Positions 33,512 through 42,533 of a DNA stretch of 64,000 nucleotides are shown one piece after another. The position numbers and the translations under genes were made by a program. The notes under the pieces were generated by a model. That model searched no databases. It was not told where the DNA came from and saw only the letters and a program-made list of their open reading frames with translations. Source of the stretch: MFZZ01 sp964582715 (GTDB taxonomy: Bacteria > Patescibacteriota > Microgenomatia > UBA1406 > GWC2-37-13); contig CAZOSM010000002.1 of NCBI GenBank assembly GCA_964582715.1, positions 124,001 through 188,000 on the forward strand, written 5' to 3'. Position 1 is the first letter of the stretch; every line of letters begins with the position of its first letter.

Positions 33512-34620
33512 TACACTTTCAAAATAGATCTAATCATGCGGCATACATAATCAACTTCTTCTTCTCGTAAATTCAAACCGCTAGGGAGATTTACTCCATT
33601 GGCACTCAGATGATGAGCTACTGGTGTATCTTGTTCTTCATACATTGGGAACATACTAATTGGGAAAAAGAATGGTCGTGAATCTACTTTCTTCTCCTTA
33701 AGTGCTTTAATAAAATCATTTCTAGCAATACCAAAATCTTTATCCAGAATAATGGAAGTCATCCATCTATTACTTTTGGTATTAGGTCGTTCCGAGTTCA
33801 TGGAAAGACCTTCAATGTCATGCAGTCTTTCGTAGTACCAATCGAATATCTGCCTCTTTTTATCTACAAACTCTTCTATTCGTTCAAGCTGGGCTAAGCC
33901 AAGTGCTGCTTGTAAATTGGTCATCTCATGTGAGTAGCCAACTGAGGTTTGCCAGAATTTTTTGTTTGGATCTTCACCATGTCCGTTGAGATACTTTACT
34001 TTTGTATACAGATCTTCATCATCTGTAACAAACATGCCACCATAGCCTGTTACCATAATTTTTGCACCTTGGAAACTAAAGGCTGCACAGTTTCCAAAAC
34101 TACCTGGCCGTTTGCCTTTATACACCGTTCCCACAGCAGGACAGGCATCTTCAATAACCTTAAGATTATGTTTTTTAGCAATTGCCATAATTTCATCCAT
34201 CTCTGCAGGATTACCATAAATATGAACCGGCATAATTGCTTTGGTTTTTGAGGTAATTTTTTCTTCAATTCTTTTTGGATCAATACACCAGGTATCTGGG
34301 AGAAGATCTACAAACACAGGCTCAGCACCACGCAACTTTATAACATCAGAACAGGCAAAATAGGTTATTTCTGGAAGTATTACTTCATCACCTGGACCGA
34401 TATCAAGCCCAGCAAGACCAAGCTCCAAAGCTCCTGTACCGCCATCTGTTGCAATAGCAAAACGAACACCGATATATTCAGCAAATGCTTTTTCAAATTT
34501 ATGAATATAATCTGCCCAATGTTGATTCCAGCCATTGGTGATTGCATCTGTCACGTAGTTAATCTCTTTCTTACTAATAGAAGGTCCAGCAGTCAAAATC
34601 ATTGATTTCGGTGTATACAT
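33511..34620 (-). CDS. DegT/DnrJ/EryC1-family sugar aminotransferase
   Basis: 369 aa PLP enzyme. The active-site lysine is in SFQGAKIMVTGYGGM; ATDGGTGALELGLAGL binds the cofactor phosphate and EDACPAVGT carries the pyridine-binding Asp. Such enzymes convert a 4-keto (or 3-keto) sugar nucleotide to an amino sugar with glutamate. Presence of the lysine separates it from the neighbouring RfbH-type dehydratase, which lacks it. Possible products are perosamine- or viosamine-type sugars. The GDP-mannose 4,6-dehydratase at 54.5 kb makes the perosamine precursor. Confidence 0.9.
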   Translation of the reverse strand: MYTPKSMILTAGPSISKKEINYVTDAITNGWNQHWADYIHKFEKAFAEYIGVRFAIATDGGTGALELGLAGLDIGPGDEVILPEITYFACSDVIKLRGAEPVFVDLLPDTWCIDPKRIEEKITSKTKAIMPVHIYGNPAEMDEIMAIAKKHNLKVIEDACPAVGTVYKGKRPGSFGNCAAFSFQGAKIMVTGYGGMFVTDDEDLYTKVKYLNGHGEDPNKKFWQTSVGYSHEMTNLQAALGLAQLERIEEFVDKKRQIFDWYYERLHDIEGLSMNSERPNTKSNRWMTSIILDKDFGIARNDFIKALKEKKVDSRPFFFPISMFPMYEEQDTPVAHHLSANGVNLPSGLNLREEEVDYVCRMIRSILKV

Positions 34621-34671
34621 ACGTACAGGTTAAATAATAATGTGTATTATTTCCATTCTAGCAGAACTACA

Positions 34672-35931
34672 TTACATATTTTTTTCTCTCTCTGTAATAA
34701 AACGTTGAGCAGTATCGGTAATATATGTCAGATGCTTTTTGGTTAGACCAGGGAACACTCCGAGCCAGAAGGCGTTGTGCATAATGATATCGGCATTTTT
34801 CAAAGTACCAACAACACGCTTTTCCTTGAGATTAAGATAGGCTGGGTGGCGCAGTAAATTCCCGGCAAAAACATTTCTGGTTCCCACATTATGATCCTCT
34901 AAATAATGAGTTAATTCATTTCTGCTAAATGGAGCAGCCTCTTTTACAATAATCGGAAAGCCAAACCAGCATGGATCTTCTTTACCACTTAACTCAATAA
35001 GCTGGAAATAACGATCATACTTCTTGAAGAATTTGTATAAAAACTTATAGTTCTTTTTTCTTGCTTCTATAAATTTAGGCAGTTTCTCCATCTGAGCAAC
35101 ACCAATTGCTGCCTGGAAGTCTGTTAATTTAACATTAAACCCAATTTGAGAATAGATATATTTATGATCATAGCCCAACGGGAGCTCTCCAAGCTGCCAG
35201 TTAAATCGCTTGCCACAAGTATTATCTTTACCTGTGTCGCACCAACAATCGCGTCCCCAATCTCTAAATTGTCGGATGCTTTTATGGATATATGGATTAT
35301 TGGTAATGATAGCTCCTCCTTCACCCATAGTCATCTGGTGAGCAGGATAAAAACTATATGTTGCTATATCGCCAAAAGTACCTACCAATTTACCATCATA
35401 TCTTGATCCCAGTGCATCACAACTATCTTCTATAAGCCACAAGTTGTGTTTTTTAGCAATATGCTGAACTTTTTCCAAATCAAAAGGAATTCCAAGCGTG
35501 TGAGCCATCATAATAAGCTTTGTTCTTGGAGTGATGGCTTTTTCTATCTGATCGACATTCATGTTTAATGTTTTCAGATTGACGTCAATAAATACTGGCT
35601 TGAGTCCAAACTGAATACCTGGATTAACCGTAGTAGGGAAGCCTACAGCAGCTGTGATAAATTCATCTCCTTTTTTTAAAGCTCTTTCTCCAAAGACTGA
35701 AGAGGTGAGAGAATAAAGCGCAATGAGATTTGCAGAAGATCCAGAATTAACGAGAGATACAGACTTTACTCCCATGAATTTCTTAAACTTACGTTCAAAG
35801 TCTTTTGTAAAGCGACCTTCTGTCCACCAACCTTCCTTTGCCACCTCAATGGCATTCTTTATCTCTTCTCGGCCGTATACTTTTCCAGATACAGGAACGT
35901 ATGTTTCTCCAGGAATAAAATCTTTTTTCAT
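34672..35931 (-). CDS. rfbH: RfbH-type CDP-4-keto-6-deoxyglucose 3-dehydratase (E1)
   Basis: 419 aa. It is DegT-fold but has His in place of the PLP lysine (SFYPAHQMTMGEGGAI), as in the E1 enzyme of 3,6-dideoxyhexose synthesis. It also keeps the cysteine cluster DCWCDTGKDNTCGKRF that holds a [2Fe-2S] centre. E1 removes the C3 hydroxyl of CDP-4-keto-6-deoxyglucose together with a flavin/iron-sulfur reductase (E3), which is not in this window. The start is taken as the ATG at 35931. An extended -10 box TGC-TAAAAT lies 6 nt upstream, making the GTG two codons earlier unlikely. Its partner enzymes RfbF and RfbG are at 39-41 kb. Confidence 0.92.
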   Translation of the reverse strand: MKKDFIPGETYVPVSGKVYGREEIKNAIEVAKEGWWTEGRFTKDFERKFKKFMGVKSVSLVNSGSSANLIALYSLTSSVFGERALKKGDEFITAAVGFPTTVNPGIQFGLKPVFIDVNLKTLNMNVDQIEKAITPRTKLIMMAHTLGIPFDLEKVQHIAKKHNLWLIEDSCDALGSRYDGKLVGTFGDIATYSFYPAHQMTMGEGGAIITNNPYIHKSIRQFRDWGRDCWCDTGKDNTCGKRFNWQLGELPLGYDHKYIYSQIGFNVKLTDFQAAIGVAQMEKLPKFIEARKKNYKFLYKFFKKYDRYFQLIELSGKEDPCWFGFPIIVKEAAPFSRNELTHYLEDHNVGTRNVFAGNLLRHPAYLNLKEKRVVGTLKNADIIMHNAFWLGVFPGLTKKHLTYITDTAQRFITEREKNM

Positions 35932-35937
35932 TCCCAC

Positions 35938-35946
35938 ATTTTAGCA
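35938..35946 (-). promoter_or_regulatory. Extended -10 of rfbH
   Basis: On the minus strand, TGC followed by TAAAAT ends 6 nt before the ATG at 35931. It is another leaderless geometry and decides between the GTG and ATG starts. Confidence 0.55.
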
Positions 35947-36044
35947 CGAAAATTTTTAATTAGTATTTACTTATTTTCAGGTACAATTAGTATCGTATTA
36001 AGCTTGAAGAAACTTGATATAATCTTTATTACATTCCAAACTTC

Positions 36045-36674
36045 ATGAAAAACCAAGTGTTAAAGACCCTTTACGATATCAAGCATGGATCTCCTGATGC
36101 TACTGTAGGAGCTCACAACAATAGAACTTTTCAACTTGTACCACTTACCCAAAAATCTGTAGATGATAAAAAAGTCATAGCACTTCTTGCCAATTGGAGA
36201 GATCAAGTACAGGAGTGGTTTCCTGCCCAGTTTACAGTGTCCGAAGAAGGAACCAAAACCTGGTTACAGAAAGGAGTTATCGAAAACCCAGATCGATTAT
36301 TATTTATGATTGAAGTAGATGATGAATATATAGGCCATGTGGGCTTGTACCGATTTGACTTTGATAACAAAACGGTAGATATAGATAATATCGTGAGAGG
36401 AGTTAACAAGTATCCTGGTATCATGTTTTCTGCAATTAAAACGATGATGCAGTGGGCGAGAGAGGTACTTGACGTACAAGGTTTTACGCTTATAACTCAC
36501 TCCGATAATACACCCGCAGTATCGCTTTATAATAAGCTTGGTTTTGTAGAAGAAAAACGAATTCCTTTAAAAAAAGAACGATTTGAAAACAGAACAGAAT
36601 GGGTTGAACAGGAAGATGATACTCAAGCTGAAAAATATAATGTTTATATGAAGCTTCAACAAAATAGAAGCTAA
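36045..36674 (+). CDS. GNAT-family N-acetyltransferase
   Basis: 209 aa. It has the GNAT core IEVDDEYIGHVGLYRFD, a less typical acetyl-CoA loop region NIVRGVNKYPGIMFSAIKTM, and the C-terminal strand THSDNTPAVSLYNKLGFVEE. By context it could N-acetylate an amino sugar produced by the DegT aminotransferase. An identity with the WecD/PseH/FdtC groups cannot be assigned. TATAAT (36018-36023) gives a leader of about 15 nt. It lies in a divergent pair with rfbH. Confidence 0.82.
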   Translation: MKNQVLKTLYDIKHGSPDATVGAHNNRTFQLVPLTQKSVDDKKVIALLANWRDQVQEWFPAQFTVSEEGTKTWLQKGVIENPDRLLFMIEVDDEYIGHVGLYRFDFDNKTVDIDNIVRGVNKYPGIMFSAIKTMMQWAREVLDVQGFTLITHSDNTPAVSLYNKLGFVEEKRIPLKKERFENRTEWVEQEDDTQAEKYNVYMKLQQNRS

Positions 36675-36686
36675 TACCTATCTACC

Positions 36687-37631
36687 ATGCACAAAAAAAA
36701 GATTTCATTTGTAATACCCCTTTATAACGAAGAAGATAATATCAAACCTCTTTGTAACGAATTAAAAGGTTTTTTTAACTCTCATAAAGAATACGATTTT
36801 GAAGCAGTACTGGTAGAAAATGGCTCACATGACAGTACATATAAACTGCTTGAAAAAGAAGTTAAAAGGGATAAACGGCTTAAAGTGTTGCAGCTTGCTA
36901 AAAATGAACTCGGCGATGGTGGTATGGCGGCCGGTATGCAGTATATAGACGGTGATGCATGTGTAATCATGATGGGAGATTTACAAGAACCAATAGAGAT
37001 TGTCGATAAGTTTATAAAAAAATGGCATGAAGGCTATGATATTGTATATGGAATTGTCAAAAAGAGAACAGCTAACTGGTTTATAAACGTCAATTCGCTC
37101 CTTTTTTATAGAATAATGAGCCTTGCAACCAATAGTAGCTTTCCTGAAAATGTTTCAGACTTTCGACTTATCGATAGAAAAGTGTATAAGGCAATAAATA
37201 AAATGCCAGAAAAAAATAAATACTTACGTGGACTTATTATCTGGACTGGATTTTCGCATACTGGCGTTACGTTTAACAGAAGACCTCGCAGTGCAGGTAC
37301 TTCTAAAGCTACACTACCTGGTCTTATGAAAGTAGCCTTCAATGGTATTTTTTCTTTTTCATATCTTCCGCTCCGTTTTGCTTCTTTTCTTGGATTACTC
37401 ATTACCGTACTTTCTTTTGTTGGATTGGTGATAAATCTTGTCTTACTGATTATGAATGGACGGCAGACTCCAGGTATTGCCACAGTTATTCTTCTGATGT
37501 TTACCTTATTTGGAATTCTCTTTTTTATTATTGGGATTATGAGTGAATATATTGCTCGCATTTACGAAGAAGTTAAAAGAAGACCAACTTATATAGTAAA
37601 GAATACTCTCAACTTACCTCATGAAGAATAA
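36687..37631 (+). CDS. Polyprenyl-phosphate glycosyltransferase, GT2 with two C-terminal membrane helices
   Basis: 314 aa. SFVIPLYNEEDNIKPLCNEL and MMGDLQEPIEIV are diagnostic of the DPM1/ArnC/GtrB branch, which transfers a sugar from a nucleotide to undecaprenyl or dolichyl phosphate. Two helices close the protein (LGLLITVLSFVGLVINLVLL; VILLMFTLFGILFFIIGIM), as in GtrB. The SDFRLIDRKVYKAINKMPEK segment is the conserved interface loop. The lipid-linked sugar would serve one of the GT-C enzymes. The last 13 bp overlap the convergent transketolase gene. Confidence 0.9.
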   Translation: MHKKKISFVIPLYNEEDNIKPLCNELKGFFNSHKEYDFEAVLVENGSHDSTYKLLEKEVKRDKRLKVLQLAKNELGDGGMAAGMQYIDGDACVIMMGDLQEPIEIVDKFIKKWHEGYDIVYGIVKKRTANWFINVNSLLFYRIMSLATNSSFPENVSDFRLIDRKVYKAINKMPEKNKYLRGLIIWTGFSHTGVTFNRRPRSAGTSKATLPGLMKVAFNGIFSFSYLPLRFASFLGLLITVLSFVGLVINLVLLIMNGRQTPGIATVILLMFTLFGILFFIIGIMSEYIARIYEEVKRRPTYIVKNTLNLPHEE

Positions 37632-38542
37632 AATCGTTCACGTATTTTTTGAGTAATAGCTTTTGCATCAAGCCCCAACTGAGATCGAAGATATTCCTGA
37701 GTTCCTACCTCTTTAATATACTCATTCTGAACTCCGATACGAAGTACAGGTACTTGTTTTCCTGCATCTGCCAGAAGTTCTACTACTGCACTTCCCAGAC
37801 CCCCAGCCAAGCCATGTTCTTCAACTGTCACAATATATGAATACGTATTGGCAATATCGAGTATCCCTTTTTCATCAAGTGGCTTAATAGTATGGATATC
37901 AAACAGAGCAGGATTAATATGATATTGTTGCAAATCTTCTACCACTTTTACTGATTCGGCGACCATACTTCCTGTAGCTATTATGGCAAGCTCTGACCCC
38001 TGGTTTACTTCAACCATTTTTCCTAATTTAAAACTGAAAGGCTCAGTATACACAATCGGCTCTTTCTTCTTTCCAATACGCACATACACTGGGCCTTTAT
38101 GATTTCTTAAAGCTTTCATGCTAAGCATTGCTTCTACTTCATCAGATGGAGAAAGAATTGTAAGGTTGGGGAGAGTGCGCAGGATTGCCACATCCTCCAG
38201 AGCAAAGTGAGTACTACTTAAAATACCATAAGAAAAACCACTTCCAGCGCCAAGCAACGTAACATCTGCATTATGAAAGCAAAGGTCATCCCTAATTTGT
38301 TCAAAACAACGCATCGTAATAAATGGAATAATGGAGTAGGCGTATACCTTTTTACCACTCATCGCAAGACCTGCTGCTATACCAATCATGTTTTGCTCAG
38401 CAACTCCGACATTAATAAAGCGCTTAGGAAAAGTCTCTTGCAGTTTTTCAACTACATTAAAACCCAGGTCACCGGTGAGAAAATAGACATTCTCATCTTC
38501 CTTCATGTGCTCGTATATTTCATCAATAATTTTATTTCTCAT
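37619..38542 (-). CDS. Transketolase C-terminal half (Pyr and C domains)
   Basis: 307 aa. NVGVAEQNMIGIAAGLAMSG contains the Glu that activates thiamine diphosphate; the C-terminal domain has VTVEEHGLAGGLGSAV. It starts 1 bp after the stop of the N-terminal half, so the two subunits form one split transketolase. The pair sits within a CDP-sugar operon rather than with pentose-phosphate genes. It may thus transfer a two-carbon unit to a 4-keto sugar nucleotide to make a branched sugar, rather than act in central metabolism. That role is inference. Confidence 0.88.
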   Translation of the reverse strand: MRNKIIDEIYEHMKEDENVYFLTGDLGFNVVEKLQETFPKRFINVGVAEQNMIGIAAGLAMSGKKVYAYSIIPFITMRCFEQIRDDLCFHNADVTLLGAGSGFSYGILSSTHFALEDVAILRTLPNLTILSPSDEVEAMLSMKALRNHKGPVYVRIGKKKEPIVYTEPFSFKLGKMVEVNQGSELAIIATGSMVAESVKVVEDLQQYHINPALFDIHTIKPLDEKGILDIANTYSYIVTVEEHGLAGGLGSAVVELLADAGKQVPVLRIGVQNEYIKEVGTQEYLRSQLGLDAKAITQKIRERFYSS

Positions 38543-38543
38543 A

Positions 38544-39356
38544 TTACTTAGATAGCTCTAATAACATCTGTTTTTTCATCTCAGCATCAATTGAGTGATA
38601 ATGTGATTCAAACTTTCCTTCATAAACTGGCATACCATGAGCCTTTACAGTTTTTGCAATAATAACGGAAGGCTGTTTAGAGTTGCTTCTTTTAATCTGA
38701 GTAAATACTGACTCCAGCTCTTTAGTATTATTCCCATCTACCTTGTATACATTCCAGTTAAATACTTTAAATTTTTCAGAAAGGGGAGACAGGTCTATAA
38801 CATCTTCTGTTTTTGCATAACCCTGAAATCCATTTAAGTCAATTATTGCAACTAAATTGGAGAGCTTGTGATGTGCTGCAAACTGAATTGCCTCCCAGTT
38901 TGAACCCTCATTCAATTCACCATCTGACATAACCGTATACACCATATTCTTTTTTCCATCATTTTTAAAAGAAAGCGCAAAACCAGCAGAAATTGGCAGG
39001 CCATGACCAAGAGAACCTGTGGAAGCTTCGACACCAGGAACTTCTTTATGAATATGTTCTGGTAGAATACTGCCATTTTTATCATAGGTCATAAACTCTT
39101 CTTTTGAGATAAAACCCAGATCACATAGCACTGCATAAACTGCAAGCGCGCCATGTCCTTTACTTAAGATAAAAATATCTCGTTCTGGGTCAGAGGGGTT
39201 CTGTGGATTTACTTTCATGATGCGAAAATAGAGTACAGATACAATTTCAAGTATAGAAAAAGAACACCCGATATGATGACTTTCTCCTGGTTCTAATGAC
39301 TCAATCATCATTCTGCGTAATGTACGAAGTTTTGTAGATAAATCTGATTTTTGCAT
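38544..39356 (-). CDS. Transketolase N-terminal half (ThDP-binding PP domain)
   Basis: 270 aa. SKGHGALAVYAVL and TGSLGHGLPISAGFALS are typical of transketolase. SDGELNEGSNWEAIQFA with IIDLNGFQG forms the diphosphate/metal-binding GDG-x-N motif (here SDGE...N). It is complete for a split transketolase subunit and lies 2 bp after rfbG and 1 bp before its partner. Together they could act on a CDP-4-keto-deoxyhexose, or on xylulose 5-phosphate in the normal cycle. Confidence 0.9.
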   Translation of the reverse strand: MQKSDLSTKLRTLRRMMIESLEPGESHHIGCSFSILEIVSVLYFRIMKVNPQNPSDPERDIFILSKGHGALAVYAVLCDLGFISKEEFMTYDKNGSILPEHIHKEVPGVEASTGSLGHGLPISAGFALSFKNDGKKNMVYTVMSDGELNEGSNWEAIQFAAHHKLSNLVAIIDLNGFQGYAKTEDVIDLSPLSEKFKVFNWNVYKVDGNNTKELESVFTQIKRSNSKQPSVIIAKTVKAHGMPVYEGKFESHYHSIDAEMKKQMLLELSK

Positions 39357-39358
39357 GT

Positions 39359-40315
39359 TTACAAAATCTGCTTATACCAAGCTAATATCTGTGGCAATGA
39401 TTTCTCTAAAGTCCATTGAGGTTTCCACCCAATTTTTGTACCAATCTTTGAATAGTCGAGCGATTGATATGGAATTTCGTTTTTGGCAGTATTCTGAATA
39501 TTAAATGTGACCTTTGTTTGTAATACAGTTTCTGCCGTTTTGATGACTTCTTTTACAGAGAGGGTGTCAGTTGAACCAAAATTAAATGATTCACCAACGA
39601 CTTTTTCTAACTGTTTTAAAAGAGTAATGTATCCTGAAGCAACGTCTTTTACATACAAATAATCTCTAACAAAAGTGCCATCACTTCTTAATATAAGCTC
39701 TTCATTTGTAATAAGAGACTGCATAATACCAGGAATTATTCTTGAAAAGTTAAGATCCCCTTCACCATAAATATTGCCGAATCGAGTTATAACAACCGGA
39801 AGCTTATATGTTTTGAAATAAGACTGTGCAATGAGGTCTGCTGCTGACTTTGATACTTCATATGGATGATCTCCCTGGAGAGGATAGGACTCCTTATATT
39901 TACCATCTTCCAGCTTACCGTATGCTTTGTCTGATGAAGCAAAAATAACTCCCTTGATACGTGGGTACAGACGAGCTGCCTCTAGAATATGAATGGTACC
40001 TCTTATGTTACTATCAAGAGTTCTTCGAGGATTGTAATAAGCTGCTTCAACCAAAGGTTGTGCTGCTAAATGAAAAATATAATCTACTTCTAATTTGGTC
40101 ACGATATCAAAAAACTTTTCAAAATCTGTAATGTCCAAAGGTACCATGGTCACTTTTTTATCAAGACCTTGCTTTATAAAATAGGACCTGGGATCCAGAG
40201 ACATATATGTCGTAATGACCTGGACTTTTTCTGCAACTAAAGCTTCTACCAGATGTGACCCAACAAACCCTGTTCCGCCAGTAACTAGTATTCTTGTATT
40301 TTCAATAGATTTCAT
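39359..40315 (-). CDS. rfbG: CDP-glucose 4,6-dehydratase
   Basis: 318 aa extended SDR with NAD motif VTGGTGFVGSHLVEAL and catalytic YEVSKSAADLIAQ (Tyr-x3-Lys). FASSDKAYG and TRFGNIYGEGDLNFSRIIPG are typical of the CDP-glucose branch. It makes CDP-4-keto-6-deoxyglucose, the shared precursor for 3,6-dideoxy and branched sugars. It is somewhat shorter than enterobacterial RfbG (about 357 aa), lacking part of the C-terminus. It lies 1 bp after rfbF. RfbH at 34.7 kb would use its product. Confidence 0.88.
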   Translation of the reverse strand: MKSIENTRILVTGGTGFVGSHLVEALVAEKVQVITTYMSLDPRSYFIKQGLDKKVTMVPLDITDFEKFFDIVTKLEVDYIFHLAAQPLVEAAYYNPRRTLDSNIRGTIHILEAARLYPRIKGVIFASSDKAYGKLEDGKYKESYPLQGDHPYEVSKSAADLIAQSYFKTYKLPVVITRFGNIYGEGDLNFSRIIPGIMQSLITNEELILRSDGTFVRDYLYVKDVASGYITLLKQLEKVVGESFNFGSTDTLSVKEVIKTAETVLQTKVTFNIQNTAKNEIPYQSLDYSKIGTKIGWKPQWTLEKSLPQILAWYKQIL

Positions 40316-40316
40316 A

Positions 40317-41102
40317 TTACTTCCAAACTTTCCATGGTGGTTTTTCTTGATTCCACAACTTATTTAAATCTTCTACTTCTTTATATGTATCCATACATTG
40401 CCAGAATCCTTTATGCTTATACACCGATAACTCTCTCTTTGCAGAAAGTCGTTTGAGAGCTTCATGTTCAATTTCTCCTGGTCTTAAATAATCAAAGAAA
40501 CGCTTGTCAAACACCATATATCCACCGTTAATCCAAACATTCATAACAGGTTTTTCATCAAACTCTGCAATACGATCTTGATCATCTATATTGAGTACAC
40601 CAAATTTAGAACTTGGATTAATACCAGTAAGAGTTCCAATTGTTTTGCGCTTTTTGTGAAAACGTACCAACTGTCTTACGTCAACATCTGTAACTCCATC
40701 TCCATACGTTACCATAAAGTACTTATCCTTTTTAGGAATATAGTTTTGACAGCGTAAGATACGCTCTCCCGGTAACGTTTCAATACCTGTATCGACAAAT
40801 GTTATAACAAAATTATCAATCTCTTTTGAATCTCTGTTGTCTAGATAATACTTTGTTTTGTGATCTTTGGTATGTAAGGTAAAGTCGGAAGTAAAAGCTT
40901 TCTGATTAAGGAAAAAATCTTTTATGTAATCGGCTTTGTAACCTAAGGCAAGAATAAATTCATTAAAACCATATGAAGCATAGATCTTCATGATATGCCA
41001 TAGTATTGGTTTACCACCAATAAAAACCATTGGTTTAGGTTTAAACTCGGTTTCTTCTTTAAGTCGAGTACCGGTTCCGCCACAAAGAATAATTGTTTTC
41101 AT
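40317..41102 (-). CDS. rfbF: Glucose-1-phosphate cytidylyltransferase
   Basis: 261 aa nucleotidyltransferase that forms CDP-glucose from CTP and glucose 1-phosphate. IILCGGTGTRLKEETEFKPK is the nucleotide-binding loop, and the family-specific KPMVFIGGKPILWHIMKIY, MVTYGDGVTDVD and WINGGYMVFDKRFFDYL are present. The length and sequence match RfbF closely. It opens the CDP-sugar branch and is followed 1 bp later by rfbG. Confidence 0.95.
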   Translation of the reverse strand: MKTIILCGGTGTRLKEETEFKPKPMVFIGGKPILWHIMKIYASYGFNEFILALGYKADYIKDFFLNQKAFTSDFTLHTKDHKTKYYLDNRDSKEIDNFVITFVDTGIETLPGERILRCQNYIPKKDKYFMVTYGDGVTDVDVRQLVRFHKKRKTIGTLTGINPSSKFGVLNIDDQDRIAEFDEKPVMNVWINGGYMVFDKRFFDYLRPGEIEHEALKRLSAKRELSVYKHKGFWQCMDTYKEVEDLNKLWNQEKPPWKVWK

Positions 41103-41106
41103 AACA

Positions 41107-41559
41107 TTATTTACACTTTAAACTCCAATCGTAATTAATTATGTCGTTCTCAAATGGATCCATTCGTTTTATTTCTGTTTTACTATGGGGAATAGTTGAA
41201 CAATTTGCAACAATTGCTTTCTCCGTTCCAATGCCTTTAAACCCATTCCACACACCAGGAGGAATAGTTACCAGACTATAATTTTCATCACCAATAAAAA
41301 GCTCCATGAGTTCACCTCTTGTGGGAGAATTGTCTCTTGCATCAAAAAGCACCAACTTAATCATCCCCGAAACAACTGCATAGTTAAGAGTCATTTTGGC
41401 ATGAAGGTGCCATCCCTTTACCACCTGAGGATAAACTACAGAAAAATAAATTTCACCAAACGACTCAAAGTGAGGATCATCTTTGCGGAGCATATGAAGA
41501 ATACTACCTCTTTCATCTGGAATTTTCTTTAGTGGTATTACCTTAACTCCTTCGATCAT
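41107..41559 (-). CDS. RmlC-like cupin sugar epimerase/isomerase
   Basis: 150 aa from the ATG at 41559 (IEGVKVIPLKKIPDERGSIL). GWHLHAKMTLNYAVVSG is the cupin motif with catalytic-type His, and VTIPPGVWNGFKGIG the second barrel strand. The frame is open further upstream (41610), but the upstream epimerase ends at 41567 and a TATAAT lies 6 nt before 41559. That predicts both an internal promoter and this start. It could epimerise the CDP-4-keto sugar made by rfbG. Confidence 0.8.
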   Translation of the reverse strand: MIEGVKVIPLKKIPDERGSILHMLRKDDPHFESFGEIYFSVVYPQVVKGWHLHAKMTLNYAVVSGMIKLVLFDARDNSPTRGELMELFIGDENYSLVTIPPGVWNGFKGIGTEKAIVANCSTIPHSKTEIKRMDPFENDIINYDWSLKCK

Positions 41560-41565
41560 GTCACT

Positions 41566-41571
41566 ATTATA
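41566..41571 (-). promoter_or_regulatory. Internal -10 box inside the CDP-sugar operon
   Basis: A minus-strand TATAAT overlaps the stop codon of the upstream epimerase and ends 6 nt before the ATG at 41559. It would let rfbF, rfbG and the transketolase genes be transcribed without the first gene. Confidence 0.55.
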
Positions 41572-42490
41572 TAATGTTTTTATAATATTCATACGTTTTA
41601 GCCAATCCACTTCGCAAATCGGTCTTAGGTTGCCAATGTAATATGTCTTTTGCTTTGCTGTTGTTGCATATGGCAGTAATGCTTTTCCCTTGAGCTTGTT
41701 TTATTTTATTCACGTCTACAGGAATAGACGTTTGAGCTATGTCCGAAATGGCAGTAATGAGTTCCCTGATTGAGTATGCTTTATCTGAGCCGATATTAAA
41801 ATCTTCATATTTAAAGTCGTGTTCTAAATAAGTAATTGCCTTTATATATGCTTCAACAATGTCATCAATATAGGTAAAACTCAACTGTTGAGTAGTATCC
41901 TGTAACTGTAATGACTTTTGAGTAATGGCTGACTTAAGAAGAAGTGGAATAATTTTATCGTTATCCTTTGGGCCATAAGGGGAAAATAATTTAAGCGTTA
42001 TCGCTTTTAGATTTGTAGATTGAGTAAGATACTTGAGTATCTCGGCAAATGCGAGCTTACTTGCTGCATAATAATTAAACGCTCTAATAGGAGAGTCTTC
42101 TTGTAACGGTTTTGTATCACTGAGGTCATACTCAAAAAAAGTACCGGTGTTAATAAACCCATTTACGCCACTCATACTAGCGCGGTAAGCTAGCTGAGCT
42201 GCTGTATCAATATTAAAACTATTAATACGGTGAATATCATCTGGAGTACTGTCATTTTTGATATAAACCCCAGCAAGATGCACAATAACATCTATCTGAT
42301 TTTGAAATATGTTATCTAAGTAACCCGTATCTTCATAGTTATAAAACTGGATTGAAGACACATACTCTTTTATCCGACCCAGATCAGAAAATTGTCTTTT
42401 AATAACAAGAAGCTCATGTTCTTCGTCTAGTAACCTCTTCACCAGATGGCTGCCAATAAATCCATTCGCGCCAGTAAGTAGTATTTTCAT
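41567..42490 (-). CDS. NAD-dependent sugar-nucleotide reductase/epimerase, RfbJ-like
   Basis: 307 aa extended SDR. ILLTGANGFIGSHLVKRLL is the cofactor motif; INTGTFFEYD and FNYYAASKLAFAEIL contain the Ser/Thr-Tyr-Lys catalytic set. It has some resemblance to CDP-abequose synthase and related 4-ketoreductases, which fits its place at the head of a CDP-sugar operon. It would reduce the 4-keto group after dehydration or branching. The operon runs from here to 37619 with gaps of 1-7 bp. Confidence 0.82.
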   Translation of the reverse strand: MKILLTGANGFIGSHLVKRLLDEEHELLVIKRQFSDLGRIKEYVSSIQFYNYEDTGYLDNIFQNQIDVIVHLAGVYIKNDSTPDDIHRINSFNIDTAAQLAYRASMSGVNGFINTGTFFEYDLSDTKPLQEDSPIRAFNYYAASKLAFAEILKYLTQSTNLKAITLKLFSPYGPKDNDKIIPLLLKSAITQKSLQLQDTTQQLSFTYIDDIVEAYIKAITYLEHDFKYEDFNIGSDKAYSIRELITAISDIAQTSIPVDVNKIKQAQGKSITAICNNSKAKDILHWQPKTDLRSGLAKTYEYYKNII

Positions 42491-42533
42491 GCTTGTATTA
42501 CTATAATGGAATATCTTAATAAATTGTAATTAT

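Noticed and set aside
35932..35937. GTG start two codons upstream in rfbH
   Set aside because: The extended -10 box ends exactly 6 nt before the ATG at 35931, so transcription would start after the GTG.
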